Assembly: GCF_003864975.1 (NCBI RefSeq)
Contig: NZ_BHGL01000003.1
Coordinates: 62,001 to 126,000, forward strand
Length of the DNA: 64,000 bases
From: Sulfuriferula thiophila
GTDB taxonomy: Bacteria; Pseudomonadota; Gammaproteobacteria; Burkholderiales; Sulfuriferulaceae
Reading direction: 5' to 3'
Position 1 is the first letter of the stretch. Every line of letters starts with the position of its first letter. Below are positions 53,581-63,493 of the stretch, piece after piece. Below the pieces are notes generated by a model that was not told where the DNA came from, made no database searches, and saw only the letters and a list, made by a program, of their open reading frames with translations. The position numbers were made by a program, and so were the translations under genes.

Positions 53581-54807
53581 ATGCCTGTCAATTTAGCCCC
53601 CCCTCTCGCTGAAAAACTATTGCCGATAGCCGGCGTTACCATCGGTATTGCCTCGGCCGGCATCAAGAAAGTCGGCCGCCAGGATCTAACCCTCATGTTG
53701 CTTGCTCCTGGCAGTCGCGTCGCCGGCGTATTCACCCAGAATCGCTTTTGCGCAGCGCCGGTCATCGTCGCCAAAAAGCATTTAAGCAAAGCCGCTCCGC
53801 GCGCGCTCATCATCAACACTGGCAATGCCAATGCCGGCACCGGCGAAGATGGCCTGGCACGCACCCGCCAGGTATGTGATGCCGTTGCCGCATTGCTGCC
53901 ATGCCGCGAGCCCGAAGTGCTGCCATTCTCCACCGGCGTCATCATGGAACCGCTACCAGCCGACAAAATCATTGCCGCAATCCCGGCTGCGATTGCCGAC
54001 TGCCGTGCCGACAACTGGTTTGCCGCCGCCAACGCCATTATGACCACCGACATCGTCGCCAAAGCCACTTCGCGTCAACTCGAAGTGGGTGGCAAAACAG
54101 TGACCATCACCGGTATCGCCAAAGGCTCGGGCATGATCCATCCCAACATGGCAACCATGCTCGGCTATGTCGCCACTGATGCGGCGGTAAGCCAGGATGC
54201 CTTGCAAAACATGGTGACCCAGGCGGCTGATCTCAGTTTCAACTGCATCACCGTGGATGGCGACACCTCAACCAATGATTCCTTCATACTCATCGCCACC
54301 GGACAAGCCGGCAATGCCGAGATAACCGACGCTGCCAGCGCGGATTACGCCGCACTTGCCGCCGCCATTACCGACCTGTCGCGGGAACTTGCGCAAGCTA
54401 TCGTGCGCGACGGCGAAGGCGCCACCAAATTCATGCAGATCCAGGTAGAAGGCGGCGTAGACCGCGATGAATGCCGCAAGATCGGCTATGCCATCGCGCA
54501 TTCGCCATTAGTAAAAACCGCATTTTTTGCTTCCGACCCCAACCTGGGGCGCATCCTCGCTGCTATCGGTTATGCCGGCGTAATCGACCTCAATGTCGAT
54601 ACCCTGCAGTTGTATCTGGACGATGTGCTGGTAGCGGAAAATGGAGGTCGTGCCGCGAGCTATCAAGAAGCAGACGGTCAGCGCATCATGAAGCAAGCCG
54701 AAATTACCGTGCGCGTGGTACTCAATCGCGGTACGGCCAATGCCACCTTGTGGACTTGCGATTTCTCCTACGACTACGTGAAAATCAATGCCGAATACCG
54801 CAGCTGA
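53581..54807 (+). CDS. argJ: ArgJ, bifunctional ornithine acetyltransferase / N-acetylglutamate synthase
   Basis: 408 residues. The autoproteolytic site is [14 protein letters not shown]; the new N-terminal nucleophile is Thr192. Further conserved: [49 protein letters not shown] and [19 protein letters not shown]. It recycles the acetyl group in arginine biosynthesis. It overlaps the DUF815 gene by 20 nt in a different frame. The 189-nt gap before it holds no clear regulator site. Confidence 0.97.
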   Translation: MPVNLAPPLAEKLLPIAGVTIGIASAGIKKVGRQDLTLMLLAPGSRVAGVFTQNRFCAAPVIVAKKHLSKAAPRALIINTGNANAGTGEDGLARTRQVCDAVAALLPCREPEVLPFSTGVIMEPLPADKIIAAIPAAIADCRADNWFAAANAIMTTDIVAKATSRQLEVGGKTVTITGIAKGSGMIHPNMATMLGYVATDAAVSQDALQNMVTQAADLSFNCITVDGDTSTNDSFILIATGQAGNAEITDAASADYAALAAAITDLSRELAQAIVRDGEGATKFMQIQVEGGVDRDECRKIGYAIAHSPLVKTAFFASDPNLGRILAAIGYAGVIDLNVDTLQLYLDDVLVAENGGRAASYQEADGQRIMKQAEITVRVVLNRGTANATLWTCDFSYDYVKINAEYRS

Positions 54808-55660
54808 TCTCGTCCCCCTGCTCACCCGCGCCGAAGCAGTACTGGCGCGGCTGGAAGCGTGGCTACCACCGGCACCGCCCGCGCCCGACTGGAACAGCGC
54901 CATTGCCTTGCGCTGGCGGCGGCGTGGCGAGCAAGGCTGGATAGAAGCCATCCACTCCCCGCAGGCAGTTGACCTTACCCGCCTCACCGGCATAGACCAG
55001 CAGAAGCAGCGTATCCAGCAGAACACAGCGCAATTTGTCAGTGGCAAACCGGCCAATAATGTCCTGCTCACCGGCGCCCGAGGCACCGGCAAATCATCGC
55101 TGGTCAAAGCCATGCTGCCGCTGTATGCCAGCCAGGGGCTGCGCATCATTGAAGTCGATAAAACCCATCTGGTTGATCTGGCCGATATCACCCTGCAACT
55201 CGCCGACCGCCCTGAGCGTTTTATTGTATTTTGCGACGACTTGTCATTTGAAGCCGAAGAAGCTGGCTATAAAGCGCTCAAAGCTGCGCTGGACGGCACG
55301 CTCGCCGCGCCGCCGGAGAACGTGCTGATATATGCCACTTCCAACCGCCGTCATCTCATGCCCGAATACATGAGCGACAACGAAAAAACCCAGCATCGTG
55401 GCGCGGAAGTCCACCCCAACGAAGCGGTAGAAGAAAAGATCTCGCTGTCAGAACGCTTCGGCCTGTGGCTGTCGTTCTACCCGTTTGATCAGGACAATTA
55501 TCTCGCCGGTGTCACGCAGTGGCTGGATGCGCTTGGCATCAATATCAGCGACCCAGAGCTCTACAGACGCGAGGCATTGCAATGGGCGCAGGCCCGCGGC
55601 ACCCGCTCGGGCCGCACCGCATGGCAGTTTGCGCAGGATTATGCCGGACGTCGTACTTAG
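54788..55660 (+). CDS. DUF815 AAA+ type ATPase
   Basis: 290 residues. Walker [18 protein letters not shown] near residue 95, Walker [11 protein letters not shown] near 155, and the AAA+ arginine region [20 protein letters not shown]. The C-terminal part [19 protein letters not shown] is family-specific. Neighbour of argJ in many betaproteobacteria, function not established. It overlaps argJ at its 5' end and is convergent with the diiron MBL gene. Confidence 0.93.
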   Translation: MPNTAADLVPLLTRAEAVLARLEAWLPPAPPAPDWNSAIALRWRRRGEQGWIEAIHSPQAVDLTRLTGIDQQKQRIQQNTAQFVSGKPANNVLLTGARGTGKSSLVKAMLPLYASQGLRIIEVDKTHLVDLADITLQLADRPERFIVFCDDLSFEAEEAGYKALKAALDGTLAAPPENVLIYATSNRRHLMPEYMSDNEKTQHRGAEVHPNEAVEEKISLSERFGLWLSFYPFDQDNYLAGVTQWLDALGINISDPELYRREALQWAQARGTRSGRTAWQFAQDYAGRRT

Positions 55661-56436
55661 TGTGGCATTACATAATCTTCCTGACTAAAACGGTCAATAC
55701 CGCAATCCAGAGTAGTAATCCAGTCCAGAAACGCATTAACGGCCGGCTTGCCCTGAAACCAGCGGCCATGTTGCGGCACGATGGTATGCACATCCATCTG
55801 CCGCACCATGTTGACCCAATAACGGCAAATTTTGCTCGACACCATATAGCGTTGATGAAAACCCTGCATATACTGGATATGTTCACGAAATTCACTCGGG
55901 GTGACGATGGGCTCGGTTACCGCATCATGATGTACCAGCGACGCCCCCATATCGCCGCTGAATAATATGCGTGCGCGTGGATCATAAAACTGGAAATTGC
56001 CTTCCGCATGCAGGAAATGCGCAGGCACCGCGACGATTTCATCTTTCCCCAAAGGAATACGCATACCCTGATCCGGGATGCCGACAATACGCCCCTCGGT
56101 TTTATCGCCGGTGCAAAAATGCGGTACAAACCTAGACCACAAACTGGACACGTACAAATCCGCATCGGTGGACATCATCCACTTATTCAGCGACCCCACT
56201 ATGTCCGGGTCCTGATGCGAAGCCAGTAGGTATTTGAGCCGCTTGTATGGGAAATACCGCCCCATGCCGACGATCAGCCCGTTATAAGTCATATTGCCGG
56301 AAGGATCAATCAATGCACCCTCGCCATTCGACACAATTAAGAATTGATTTGCTTGCACGGCTGCGGCATTATCATCGACTAAATCGCTGAACATCATGCA
56401 CACATGATCGCCGTCGTTATACAGTTCTATGGACAT
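55657..56436 (-). CDS. oxygen-binding diiron MBL-fold (ODP) protein
   Basis: 259 residues. Metallo-beta-lactamase fold with the diiron ligand set of flavodiiron proteins: ASHQDPDIVGS (H-x-D-x-D form), HAEGNF, FSGDMGAS and VPQHGR. No flavodoxin or rubredoxin domain is fused, so it is an ODP, a likely oxygen sensor or reductase partner. It is on the opposite strand between the DUF815 gene and the Nudix gene, interrupting a cluster usually continuous in relatives. Its 5' region is 71 nt from the divergent Nudix gene. Confidence 0.88.
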   Translation of the reverse strand: MSIELYNDGDHVCMMFSDLVDDNAAAVQANQFLIVSNGEGALIDPSGNMTYNGLIVGMGRYFPYKRLKYLLASHQDPDIVGSLNKWMMSTDADLYVSSLWSRFVPHFCTGDKTEGRIVGIPDQGMRIPLGKDEIVAVPAHFLHAEGNFQFYDPRARILFSGDMGASLVHHDAVTEPIVTPSEFREHIQYMQGFHQRYMVSSKICRYWVNMVRQMDVHTIVPQHGRWFQGKPAVNAFLDWITTLDCGIDRFSQEDYVMPH

Positions 56437-56507
56437 CAGACACCTTTGCTATAAATAGATATTAATGTCTGCATTATGCTGCATCCGCACTAAATTAGGA
56501 AACACTT

Positions 56508-57443
56508 ATGAGCAATCCCACCATACACGTCGCCGCGGCAGTCATCATCCGCCCCGATGGCCGTTTCTTGCTGGCCAGCCGTCCCGCCGATAAACCTTAT
56601 CCTGGTTACTGGGAATTTCCCGGTGGCAAAATCGAGGCTGGCGAAACTGCCTACGAAGCCCTTGTTCGCGAACTCGACGAAGAGCTCGGCATCCATGTCA
56701 CCCACGCCACCCCATGGCTGACCCGCCAGTTTGACTATACGAAACTGCGGGTAGTACTGTCATTCTTCCGCGTCACTGCCTGGCAAGGCGAACCCCATCC
56801 GCGCGAAGGGCAGACCTTCGCCTGGCAAAGCGCTGACGACATCACCGTAGCACCGCTATTACCCGCCAACACACCTATTATTCAGGCTCTGACCTTACCC
56901 CCCATACTCGGCATTACTCAGGCAGGTGATGATATTGCCGGCTTCTTACCCAAGCTCGATCATGCTCTGACGCAGGGATTAAAATTGATCCAGGTGCGCG
57001 AAAAGCAGCTCACCGGCTCTGCCCTGAGCGAGTTCGCCCAAGCTGTGGTCCATCGCGCCCACGCTGCCCATGCCCGCGTCATCATCAATGCCGACGCGGC
57101 ACTGGCACAACAAATTCAGGCCGATGGCGTGCAACTCACCGCCGCGCAACTCGCCGCAATTGGCTCGCGCCCGGATCTGACATTGGTTGGCGCCTCCTGC
57201 CACAACGCCGCCGAACTCGATCTGGCCGAACAACTGGGATGCGATTACGCACTGCTATCGCCGGTACTGCCCACCGCCAGTCACCCTGGCGCACCGACGC
57301 TAGGCTGGGAACAGTTTGCCAGCCTGACCAGCAACCGCAGCATTCCCATCTATGCCTTGGGCGGGCTGAATGCAGCCGACCTTGAATTGGCGCAGCAGCA
57401 TGGTGCGCACGGCATTGCCTTACTGCGTGGAGCCTGGCAATGA
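56508..57443 (+). CDS. Nudix hydrolase fused to a ThiE-like domain
   Basis: 311 residues. Residues 1-130 are a MutT-type Nudix domain with the complete Nudix box GKIEAGETAYEALVRELDEE plus LGI. Residues about 140-310 are a thiamin-phosphate-synthase fold (IQVREKQLTGSALSE, VGASCHNAAELDLA, IYALGGLN), but the substrate-binding DGVHLGQ is DGVQLTAAQ. The ThiE part is therefore probably not a full TMP synthase. Fusions of this design are typical MutT proteins of proteobacteria and clean 8-oxo-dGTP. AGGAAA precedes the ATG; the next gene overlaps by 4 nt. Confidence 0.92.
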   Translation: MSNPTIHVAAAVIIRPDGRFLLASRPADKPYPGYWEFPGGKIEAGETAYEALVRELDEELGIHVTHATPWLTRQFDYTKLRVVLSFFRVTAWQGEPHPREGQTFAWQSADDITVAPLLPANTPIIQALTLPPILGITQAGDDIAGFLPKLDHALTQGLKLIQVREKQLTGSALSEFAQAVVHRAHAAHARVIINADAALAQQIQADGVQLTAAQLAAIGSRPDLTLVGASCHNAAELDLAEQLGCDYALLSPVLPTASHPGAPTLGWEQFASLTSNRSIPIYALGGLNAADLELAQQHGAHGIALLRGAWQ

Positions 57444-57865
57444 ACCGGGAATGGCTGTTGAAATATGCCTTGCCGACATTGCTGATCGGCATCCTGGTCG
57501 CGGGTGGCGTGTACCAGACCTGGCAGCGTTCTGAGGACAAAATCACCACCATCAACTGCCCCGATCCGCTCCAAGGTTGCCAATTCCAGTTGCACCATCA
57601 GCAGGTAAGCGTTAATTTCATCGAACCCCCTTCCGGTCTGCACCCATTCACGGTGCGCGTCAGCAATGCCGAGGCCAAAGTCATCTATGCCTACTTCACC
57701 ATGCGCGATATGGAAATGGGCTACAACCGCTATCAATTGACGCAACAGTCACCGCAGCACTGGCAAGCCAAAGTGGTGTTGCCGGTTTGCGTTACAGGCC
57801 GGCATGACTGGTTACTGACCCTGGACATGGACGGTGAAAAGGTCGCCATACCGTTTTCCGGCTAA
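57440..57865 (+). CDS. small membrane-anchored protein, unknown
   Basis: 141 residues with one N-terminal helix (LLKYALPTLLIGILVAGGVY) and a periplasmic, beta-rich domain (INCPDPLQGCQFQLHHQQVS; FTVRVSNAEAKVIYAYF; MEMGYNRYQL; VVLPVCVTGRHDWLLTLD). Two pairs of Cys (near 40/46 and 120) could make disulfides. It overlaps the Nudix gene by 4 nt, so it is co-translated. Not recognised. Confidence 0.7.
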   Translation: MNREWLLKYALPTLLIGILVAGGVYQTWQRSEDKITTINCPDPLQGCQFQLHHQQVSVNFIEPPSGLHPFTVRVSNAEAKVIYAYFTMRDMEMGYNRYQLTQQSPQHWQAKVVLPVCVTGRHDWLLTLDMDGEKVAIPFSG

Positions 57866-57909
57866 TGTCACCAAATTGTCACCTATATCGCTATTTCTAA
57901 CGCTATAAT
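57865..57909 (+). promoter_or_regulatory. Pho-box-like repeat and -10 element upstream of phoU
   Basis: ATGTCAC-CAAA-TTGTCAC (57865-57882) matches the Pho-box of two 7-mers CTGTCAT with 4-nt spacing and 11-bp period. TATAAT follows at 57904-57909, 21 nt further, one helical turn more than in typical E. coli promoters. AAAGGAGA precedes the phoU start. Confidence 0.65.
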
Positions 57910-57933
57910 TAACGATGCGAAAAGGAGAGAGAC

Positions 57934-58638
57934 ATGCCACAAGAACATACCTACAGACAATTCGATACTGATTTAGAAAACATGCGCGCTCGCGTATTGC
58001 AGATGGGCGGTCTGGTGGAACAACAGATCGCTCAAGCGATAGAAGCGCTAATCAATGCTGACTTTATCCTTGCCGAAAAAGTAGTCAACAACGATCATCA
58101 GGTGAACGCGCTGGAAGTCGGTATCGACGAAGACTGCGCACAGATCATCGCGCGCCGCCAGCCTACCGCATCTGACCTGCGCATGGTGATGACCGTGGTC
58201 AAGACCATTACCGATCTGGAGCGCATCGGTGACGAAGCCGCCAAAGTAGCGCGTATGGTCAAGGAAATTCATCATAGCGGTCGCATGATGCAACCCAAAT
58301 TCAATCAGATCCAGTACATGAGCGAGATCGTACTCGACATGCTGCACCGTGCACTGGATGGCTTTGCCCGTCTGGATGTGAGCAATGCCGCCCATATTGC
58401 CCGCCAGGACATCGACGTGGATGAAGAATACCATCTGGTACTGCGCAACCTTATCACCTACATGATGGAAGATCCGCGCACCATCTCTACCTTCATCGAC
58501 ATCATGTTCGTTGCCAAGGCCATCGAACGCATGGGCGACCACGCTAAAAACATGTCGGAATACGTTGTGTATATGGTCAAGGGTAAAGACGTACGCCACA
58601 CCACAGTAGAAGAAATCGAACGCGAAGCGATGCGTTAA
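57934..58638 (+). CDS. phoU: PhoU, phosphate signalling regulator
   Basis: 234 residues, all-helical, built of two three-helix repeats. Each repeat has the metal-binding E/DxxxD motif: VKTITDLERIGDEAAKVARM and MFVAKAIERMGDHAKNMSEY. It modulates PhoR and the Pst transporter under phosphate sufficiency. It stands without pst genes here and is preceded by a Pho-box-like element. Convergent with the nuclease gene, overlapping its stop by 4 nt. Confidence 0.96.
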   Translation: MPQEHTYRQFDTDLENMRARVLQMGGLVEQQIAQAIEALINADFILAEKVVNNDHQVNALEVGIDEDCAQIIARRQPTASDLRMVMTVVKTITDLERIGDEAAKVARMVKEIHHSGRMMQPKFNQIQYMSEIVLDMLHRALDGFARLDVSNAAHIARQDIDVDEEYHLVLRNLITYMMEDPRTISTFIDIMFVAKAIERMGDHAKNMSEYVVYMVKGKDVRHTTVEEIEREAMR

Positions 58639-61331
58639 ACCGGCAGCGTGTCGACCCAGTGATCGCGTCGACACAGCCCGCGCATATCGCAATACTGACA
58701 GACCTTATCAATACCGTTAGCCGGTAACGGCGCATGCTGATGTAACTGATTGAACAGCAGCACGAGCCGTTCCCCGCACTCATCAGCCGCTGCCTGTGGT
58801 TCAACATCCAGCGCAATCGTAGTCACTTTCTCCGCATCGAGGCTGACAAACGCCACCTGGCCTACTTCGTCCTGCATCAGCAGCGCATAGGCCGCCAGTT
58901 GCACATCCTCGTCAGCCCGGCTTGCCTTGTCCTTCAGCCCTTTGCTGCTACCGGTTTTGTAATCCAGCACGGCAAAGCTGTCTGCAACGCGATCAATACG
59001 ATCCAGGCGGCCATACAGCTGTATCGACTGATCGTCATCCAGTGGCAAACCATGCTGCTTTGCCACCTCACCCTCCAGCCAGCGCCAGCCTTCCTGTTCA
59101 CGCGCCAGCTGCCAGTCCAGATAAGCCGGAATCTTAGCCAGCCATTGCTGCTGCCAGGCACGCGCATAATAATCATCACGCAGCATGGGGGCGAAAGCCT
59201 GCAGACTGATCTCGATTAATGCTGCCATCAGCGCCTCACGCGGCACGTCACTGATAACCCGGTGACGCTCATGAAAGGTTTTGAGGATGGCATGCACCGC
59301 CTGACCGTAATCCGACTTCTCTACCTCTGCGCTGATTTCATCCAGCTGATTCAGCCCCAGCACATGACGCGCGAAATACTGATAAGGGCAGGCAACCAAC
59401 GTATTGTAAGCGCTTACACTTATCTTATGCGGCACCAGCGCCGAGGGAATATTCGGCTGTGGCATATTACCCGGCACCGGCACAGACTGCTGATCCGGTG
59501 TCGCAATCTGCGCCGCCGCACTCATTTCACGCAAACCGTGGTCAAGCAAGCTGCTACCCCATGTCAACTGATGCAGACTGTCCAGCCGCTCCAGCCACGG
59601 GCTGATCGCATTGATTTCGCCCTCGCTGCGCGCCTGCCACACCACCAGCACGGCAGGCGTGGTTACCAGCAACTGCACCAGATCCGCCTGGATCTGCGCC
59701 ATTTCCACAGCAGGGGTCGGCAAACCCAGTGCCGCGCGCACTTGCTGATTAAAAAACACCGCATGACTGGTCAGCGAGGGCAGATGTGCGGCATCAGCGC
59801 CTAAAATCAGCGCCGCATCGAATGCCCGCAACCGCGTCGCCGCCAGATGGGTAAATACAACAGGACTATCCACGCGCTGGTCGACAAAAGCACCACTCTC
59901 CAGCTCGCGGCTTAACCAGCGATGAAACTCGGCCAGACTGAAACTGCCGTCATCCTCCGCCAGCTCATGCCTGCGCCGTGCCAATAAATTCAATAACTGC
60001 CGTCCCGCCGCATCCTCTGCCAATGTGGCTGCTGCACCCAGCTCGGCCATACTGCGCTCAAGCTGATCCAGCCAGTCGCGCAAACTGGCCGTGCGCCGGG
60101 CGCTGTGCTGCGCCGCAGTCTGCAAGCGCGACACCGCCGCCTGCGCATCTTCGGTATCCGTTTGCGTACGCAATACAGCAAGCACACCGGCACAACCATC
60201 CACCGGGCCATGCCTGCGCAGGGCGTGCTCAATCTGCCAGGCGGCCTGTTGCCGCCGGGATATCGGCCAATCCGGGAATAAATGCGGGGATTTAATCAGG
60301 TCGAGCATATCCTGATATGGAAAATCAGCCAGCAGCACCTCGACCCAGCGCATTACCACCGTGCTCGCAGTGGTGGTATCCAACGTCCAGCCGGTCTCGT
60401 CACTGACCAGAATTTGCGCGCGTTCCAGCAACGCCCGCAAACGCCGGGCGCTAACCCTGTCCTGCACCACCACCGCAATACGCTGCTTACCCTCATGCAC
60501 CCACAGGCGCACCTGCGTATCGGCAGCACTGGCTTCATCTTCCAGACTGTAAGCTGCGCAATAACGCAACCGGCCTGGCAACGGGCTATGGGGAAGATTA
60601 CTGGCCAACGTCTGCGCGCGCTGGATCAGCGGCGTTACCAGATTTACCGGCCACGCTGCGGCCAGCGTCTGCGCAACGGCATCATTCGGCTCCATGGCGA
60701 TCTCGGTCACCTGCTGCTGCCATGCATACTGCCGCAGACAATTCTGTTCCAGACGGGTCAACGTCGGCAGGCCGACCACAAACAACGGCGCAACCGCAGC
60801 ATGGGCCAACTGCGCCAGTTGCAATGCATAGAGCGCCGCAGGACTGAGCTCATCCCGACTCAGCGCGAACCACAGCTCATGCACCAACTGCGCCTCGAAC
60901 TCGACCGCGCTATGGCGCCGGGTCTGGTAATACGCCTGCAACTGCGTGGCGAATTCATTGACATCCACGGGCAGATCGACTGCCTGGTAAGTCAGCTCGT
61001 CAAACAGACGAGTAATTTCATCGCACATCGCCCACAGCAGCACCGGATCAAACCAGGCACGCGCTTTGAGAATATGATAAAGCTGGGTCGTTCTACGGCT
61101 GTCAGGCAGCACCGCCGCGACAGGCGATGCCGTTTGCGCCCAGGCCGGAAAAGTCAGAATCTGCGGAGCAAGCAGCACAGTTTGTCCGCTGGCTGCTACT
61201 AATGCCTGAGATAAGGCGGCGCCCGCCTGAAAGTTAGGCACCAGAATGACAGCATCGGCTAATTCAGTCTGCGTGGCTGCGCATTCCCTGAGGATCTGTT
61301 GCGCAGCCCGCTGAAAGAACGCCGCAAGCAC
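58635..61331 (-). CDS. AddB-like PD-(D/E)xK exonuclease/helicase-type protein
   Basis: 898 residues. N-terminal helicase-like region without a clear Walker A (VILVPNFQAGAALSQALVAA). C-terminal nuclease: IHAILKTFHERHRVIS, the LDYKTGSSKGL motif (D-x-K) and a cysteine cluster CQYCDMRGLCRRDHW which, with an upstream Cys near 650, matches the Fe-S cluster of AddB/RecB-type nucleases. Annotated in relatives as PD-(D/E)XK nuclease family. An AddA partner is not in the window. The fdxA gene lies 4 nt upstream on the same strand. Confidence 0.88.
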   Translation of the reverse strand: MLAAFFQRAAQQILRECAATQTELADAVILVPNFQAGAALSQALVAASGQTVLLAPQILTFPAWAQTASPVAAVLPDSRRTTQLYHILKARAWFDPVLLWAMCDEITRLFDELTYQAVDLPVDVNEFATQLQAYYQTRRHSAVEFEAQLVHELWFALSRDELSPAALYALQLAQLAHAAVAPLFVVGLPTLTRLEQNCLRQYAWQQQVTEIAMEPNDAVAQTLAAAWPVNLVTPLIQRAQTLASNLPHSPLPGRLRYCAAYSLEDEASAADTQVRLWVHEGKQRIAVVVQDRVSARRLRALLERAQILVSDETGWTLDTTTASTVVMRWVEVLLADFPYQDMLDLIKSPHLFPDWPISRRQQAAWQIEHALRRHGPVDGCAGVLAVLRTQTDTEDAQAAVSRLQTAAQHSARRTASLRDWLDQLERSMAELGAAATLAEDAAGRQLLNLLARRRHELAEDDGSFSLAEFHRWLSRELESGAFVDQRVDSPVVFTHLAATRLRAFDAALILGADAAHLPSLTSHAVFFNQQVRAALGLPTPAVEMAQIQADLVQLLVTTPAVLVVWQARSEGEINAISPWLERLDSLHQLTWGSSLLDHGLREMSAAAQIATPDQQSVPVPGNMPQPNIPSALVPHKISVSAYNTLVACPYQYFARHVLGLNQLDEISAEVEKSDYGQAVHAILKTFHERHRVISDVPREALMAALIEISLQAFAPMLRDDYYARAWQQQWLAKIPAYLDWQLAREQEGWRWLEGEVAKQHGLPLDDDQSIQLYGRLDRIDRVADSFAVLDYKTGSSKGLKDKASRADEDVQLAAYALLMQDEVGQVAFVSLDAEKVTTIALDVEPQAAADECGERLVLLFNQLHQHAPLPANGIDKVCQYCDMRGLCRRDHWVDTLPV

Positions 61332-61335
61332 GGGC

Positions 61336-61659
61336 TTAGCGTTTCAACAATGCCAGCTTGCCGGTTTTACCGTTCCAGTCATCCGCATCCGGCAAGGGAT
61401 CCTTGCGCTCGATAATCGGCTTCCAGCCTCGGGCCAGTTCGGCATTCAACTCGGTGCAATGCTGCTGATCGGCAGGCACATCATCCTCGGCAAAAATCGC
61501 TTCCGCCGGACATTCCGCCACGCACAAGGTACAATCAATACACTCATCCGGATCAATTACCAGAAAGTTTTCGCCTTCGCGGAAACAGTCCACCGGACAG
61601 ACATCAACGCAATCAGTATATTTACACTGGATACAGTTTTCGGTTACAACATAAGTCAT
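61336..61659 (-). CDS. fdxA: FdxA-type 7Fe ferredoxin
   Basis: 107 residues. [20 protein letters not shown] with a first cluster CIQCKYTDC (3Fe-4S type spacing) and CVDVCPVDC, and the second [12 protein letters not shown] for [4Fe-4S]. Long C-terminal tail as in FdxA of proteobacteria. It carries electrons at low potential; the partner is unknown. It starts the unit with the AddB-like gene (gap 4 nt) and is divergent from tamA (70 nt). Confidence 0.95.
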   Translation of the reverse strand: MTYVVTENCIQCKYTDCVDVCPVDCFREGENFLVIDPDECIDCTLCVAECPAEAIFAEDDVPADQQHCTELNAELARGWKPIIERKDPLPDADDWNGKTGKLALLKR

Positions 61660-61729
61660 GGATTTTCTTTCCTATCAAGCTATATATTGGCATTTTACCC
61701 CGATTTTGCGTTGGGCTGTGGACATCTAA

Positions 61730-63493
61730 ATGCGGATAAACCCGACCATGGCACGACTCGCGCTGACAGGTAGCCTGTGGCTGGCCCTTAGCGTTGGCGC
61801 CATGCCAGCCGCCGCACTCGAATACCGGATCGCACTGGATGCGCCTGACAGCATCAAGCCGCTGCTCATCAAATACCTGGATATCTATCGCTGGCGCGAC
61901 AACCCGGCACTGGATGATGCGCAATTACGCAGACTCTACCGGCTCACTCCGGACAGCATCAAAACCTTATTAGCCACCGAAGGCTATTATTCCCCCACTG
62001 TCACCCCGAACATCCAGCAACAGGATGGCATCTGGCAACTGCAGTTCAAGGTCGAGCCAGGCGAACCGGTACGCGTCGCACGCACCATGCTGAGTGCGCA
62101 AGGTGCGATCAGTGAAGATGCGCAACAATACCAAGCCTGGCTTAAAGCACAGTACGCAGCATGGCCGCTCAAAAACGGCGACATCTTCCGGCAGGACACC
62201 TGGGAAATGGCAAAACGCGATGTGCTCACCAGTCTGATCATCGCCAAATATCCACAAGCGCACATGCTGGCCAGCGCCGCCGTCATCAACCCGGACACCC
62301 ATAGTACGGTAATCAACGTAGTGCTGGACAGCGGCCTCGCCTACCATTTCGGCCCAACTACCATCAACGGCCTGCAGCGCTACCCCGCCAGCATCGTTGA
62401 GCGCCTGAATCCCATCACACCCGGCGATCCCTATTCTCAGGCCAAACTGCTGGAATTCCAGTCGCGCCTGCAGAGCCGGCCCTATTTCAAATCGGTCAAC
62501 ATTGCGACTGTCGCTGATGCAACCGACCCGACCATGCTCCCGGTAAAGGTGAGCGTGGTCGAATTGCAGCGCCAGAAACTGGGTATCGGTGTGGGTATCA
62601 GCACCGACAGCGGACCGCGTGGCCAACTGGAATACCAGAATCTGAACAGCCTGGACAGCAACTTGCGCTTTAACGGCGCATTCAAAATCGACACGCATCT
62701 ACGCTCGCTGAGCGGGCAAATCGAACGGCCACGTGACGAACTCGGCTACATAGACAGCATCAGTGCAACGACCAAACGTACCGATATAGAAGGTGAAATT
62801 ACCAGCCAGAGCGCTACCGCGATCAAGCGCACACGCACTAAAGACCGTATTGAAACCAGCCTGATTGCCCAATATCTTGTCGAGCACCAGAGCATATCTG
62901 GTGCGGTAGGCGACAACCTGCAAGCACTCACGCTCAATTACATCTGGACATACCGTAATGTAGACAATCTGCTATCGCCCAGCCGCGGTTATTTATTCCG
63001 CACCGAAATCGGAGGCGCATCCCAGGCGCTATTGTCCGATCAGGATTTTATTCGCAGCCGTAGCCAGGCCATTTATTTCTATCCGATCACCCAACATGAC
63101 AGCCTGACGTTGCGGGGCGAGCTGGGCATCGTATTCGCATCCGACACGCACGGCATTCCCAGCGACATGCTGTTCCGTACCGGCGGCGACACCACCGTGC
63201 GTGGCTATGCCTATCAGAGCCTGGGCGTAGCGCAGGGCGACGCCATCGTGGGCGGCCGTTACCTAGCCACCGGCAGCGTGGAATATACGCACTGGCTGGC
63301 CCCCAAATGGGGAGCTGCCCTGTTTTATGATCGCGGCAATGCCACTGACACCCTGCAAAATTTCCACACTGTAGCCGGTTACGGTGTGGGTGCACGCTGG
63401 CGCAGCCCGCTTGGGCCATTGAGTCTTGATGTTGCCTATGGCGAAGCCATTTCCGCTTACCGCATCCACTTCAGTCTGGGCAGTGCATTTTGA
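61730..63493 (+). CDS. tamA: TamA, outer-membrane Omp85-family translocation/assembly protein
   Basis: 587 residues. ATG 61730 or ATG 61748 (MARLALTGSL) may be the start; signal peptide ends near PAAA-LEY. Three POTRA-like repeats to about residue 260 (the last with NGLQRYPASIVERLNPITPG and LLEFQSRLQSRPYFKSVNIA), then a 16-strand beta-barrel with the Omp85 signature FRTGGDTTVRGYAYQSLGV. It works with TamB in transport of lipids and outer-membrane proteins. The tamB start overlaps its stop. Confidence 0.94.
   Translation: MRINPTMARLALTGSLWLALSVGAMPAAALEYRIALDAPDSIKPLLIKYLDIYRWRDNPALDDAQLRRLYRLTPDSIKTLLATEGYYSPTVTPNIQQQDGIWQLQFKVEPGEPVRVARTMLSAQGAISEDAQQYQAWLKAQYAAWPLKNGDIFRQDTWEMAKRDVLTSLIIAKYPQAHMLASAAVINPDTHSTVINVVLDSGLAYHFGPTTINGLQRYPASIVERLNPITPGDPYSQAKLLEFQSRLQSRPYFKSVNIATVADATDPTMLPVKVSVVELQRQKLGIGVGISTDSGPRGQLEYQNLNSLDSNLRFNGAFKIDTHLRSLSGQIERPRDELGYIDSISATTKRTDIEGEITSQSATAIKRTRTKDRIETSLIAQYLVEHQSISGAVGDNLQALTLNYIWTYRNVDNLLSPSRGYLFRTEIGGASQALLSDQDFIRSRSQAIYFYPITQHDSLTLRGELGIVFASDTHGIPSDMLFRTGGDTTVRGYAYQSLGVAQGDAIVGGRYLATGSVEYTHWLAPKWGAALFYDRGNATDTLQNFHTVAGYGVGARWRSPLGPLSLDVAYGEAISAYRIHFSLGSAF

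Noticed and set aside
60282-61202. 306-codon plus-strand open frame
   Set aside because: Antisense to the AddB-like nuclease gene in GC-rich sequence; composition is that of a shadow frame.
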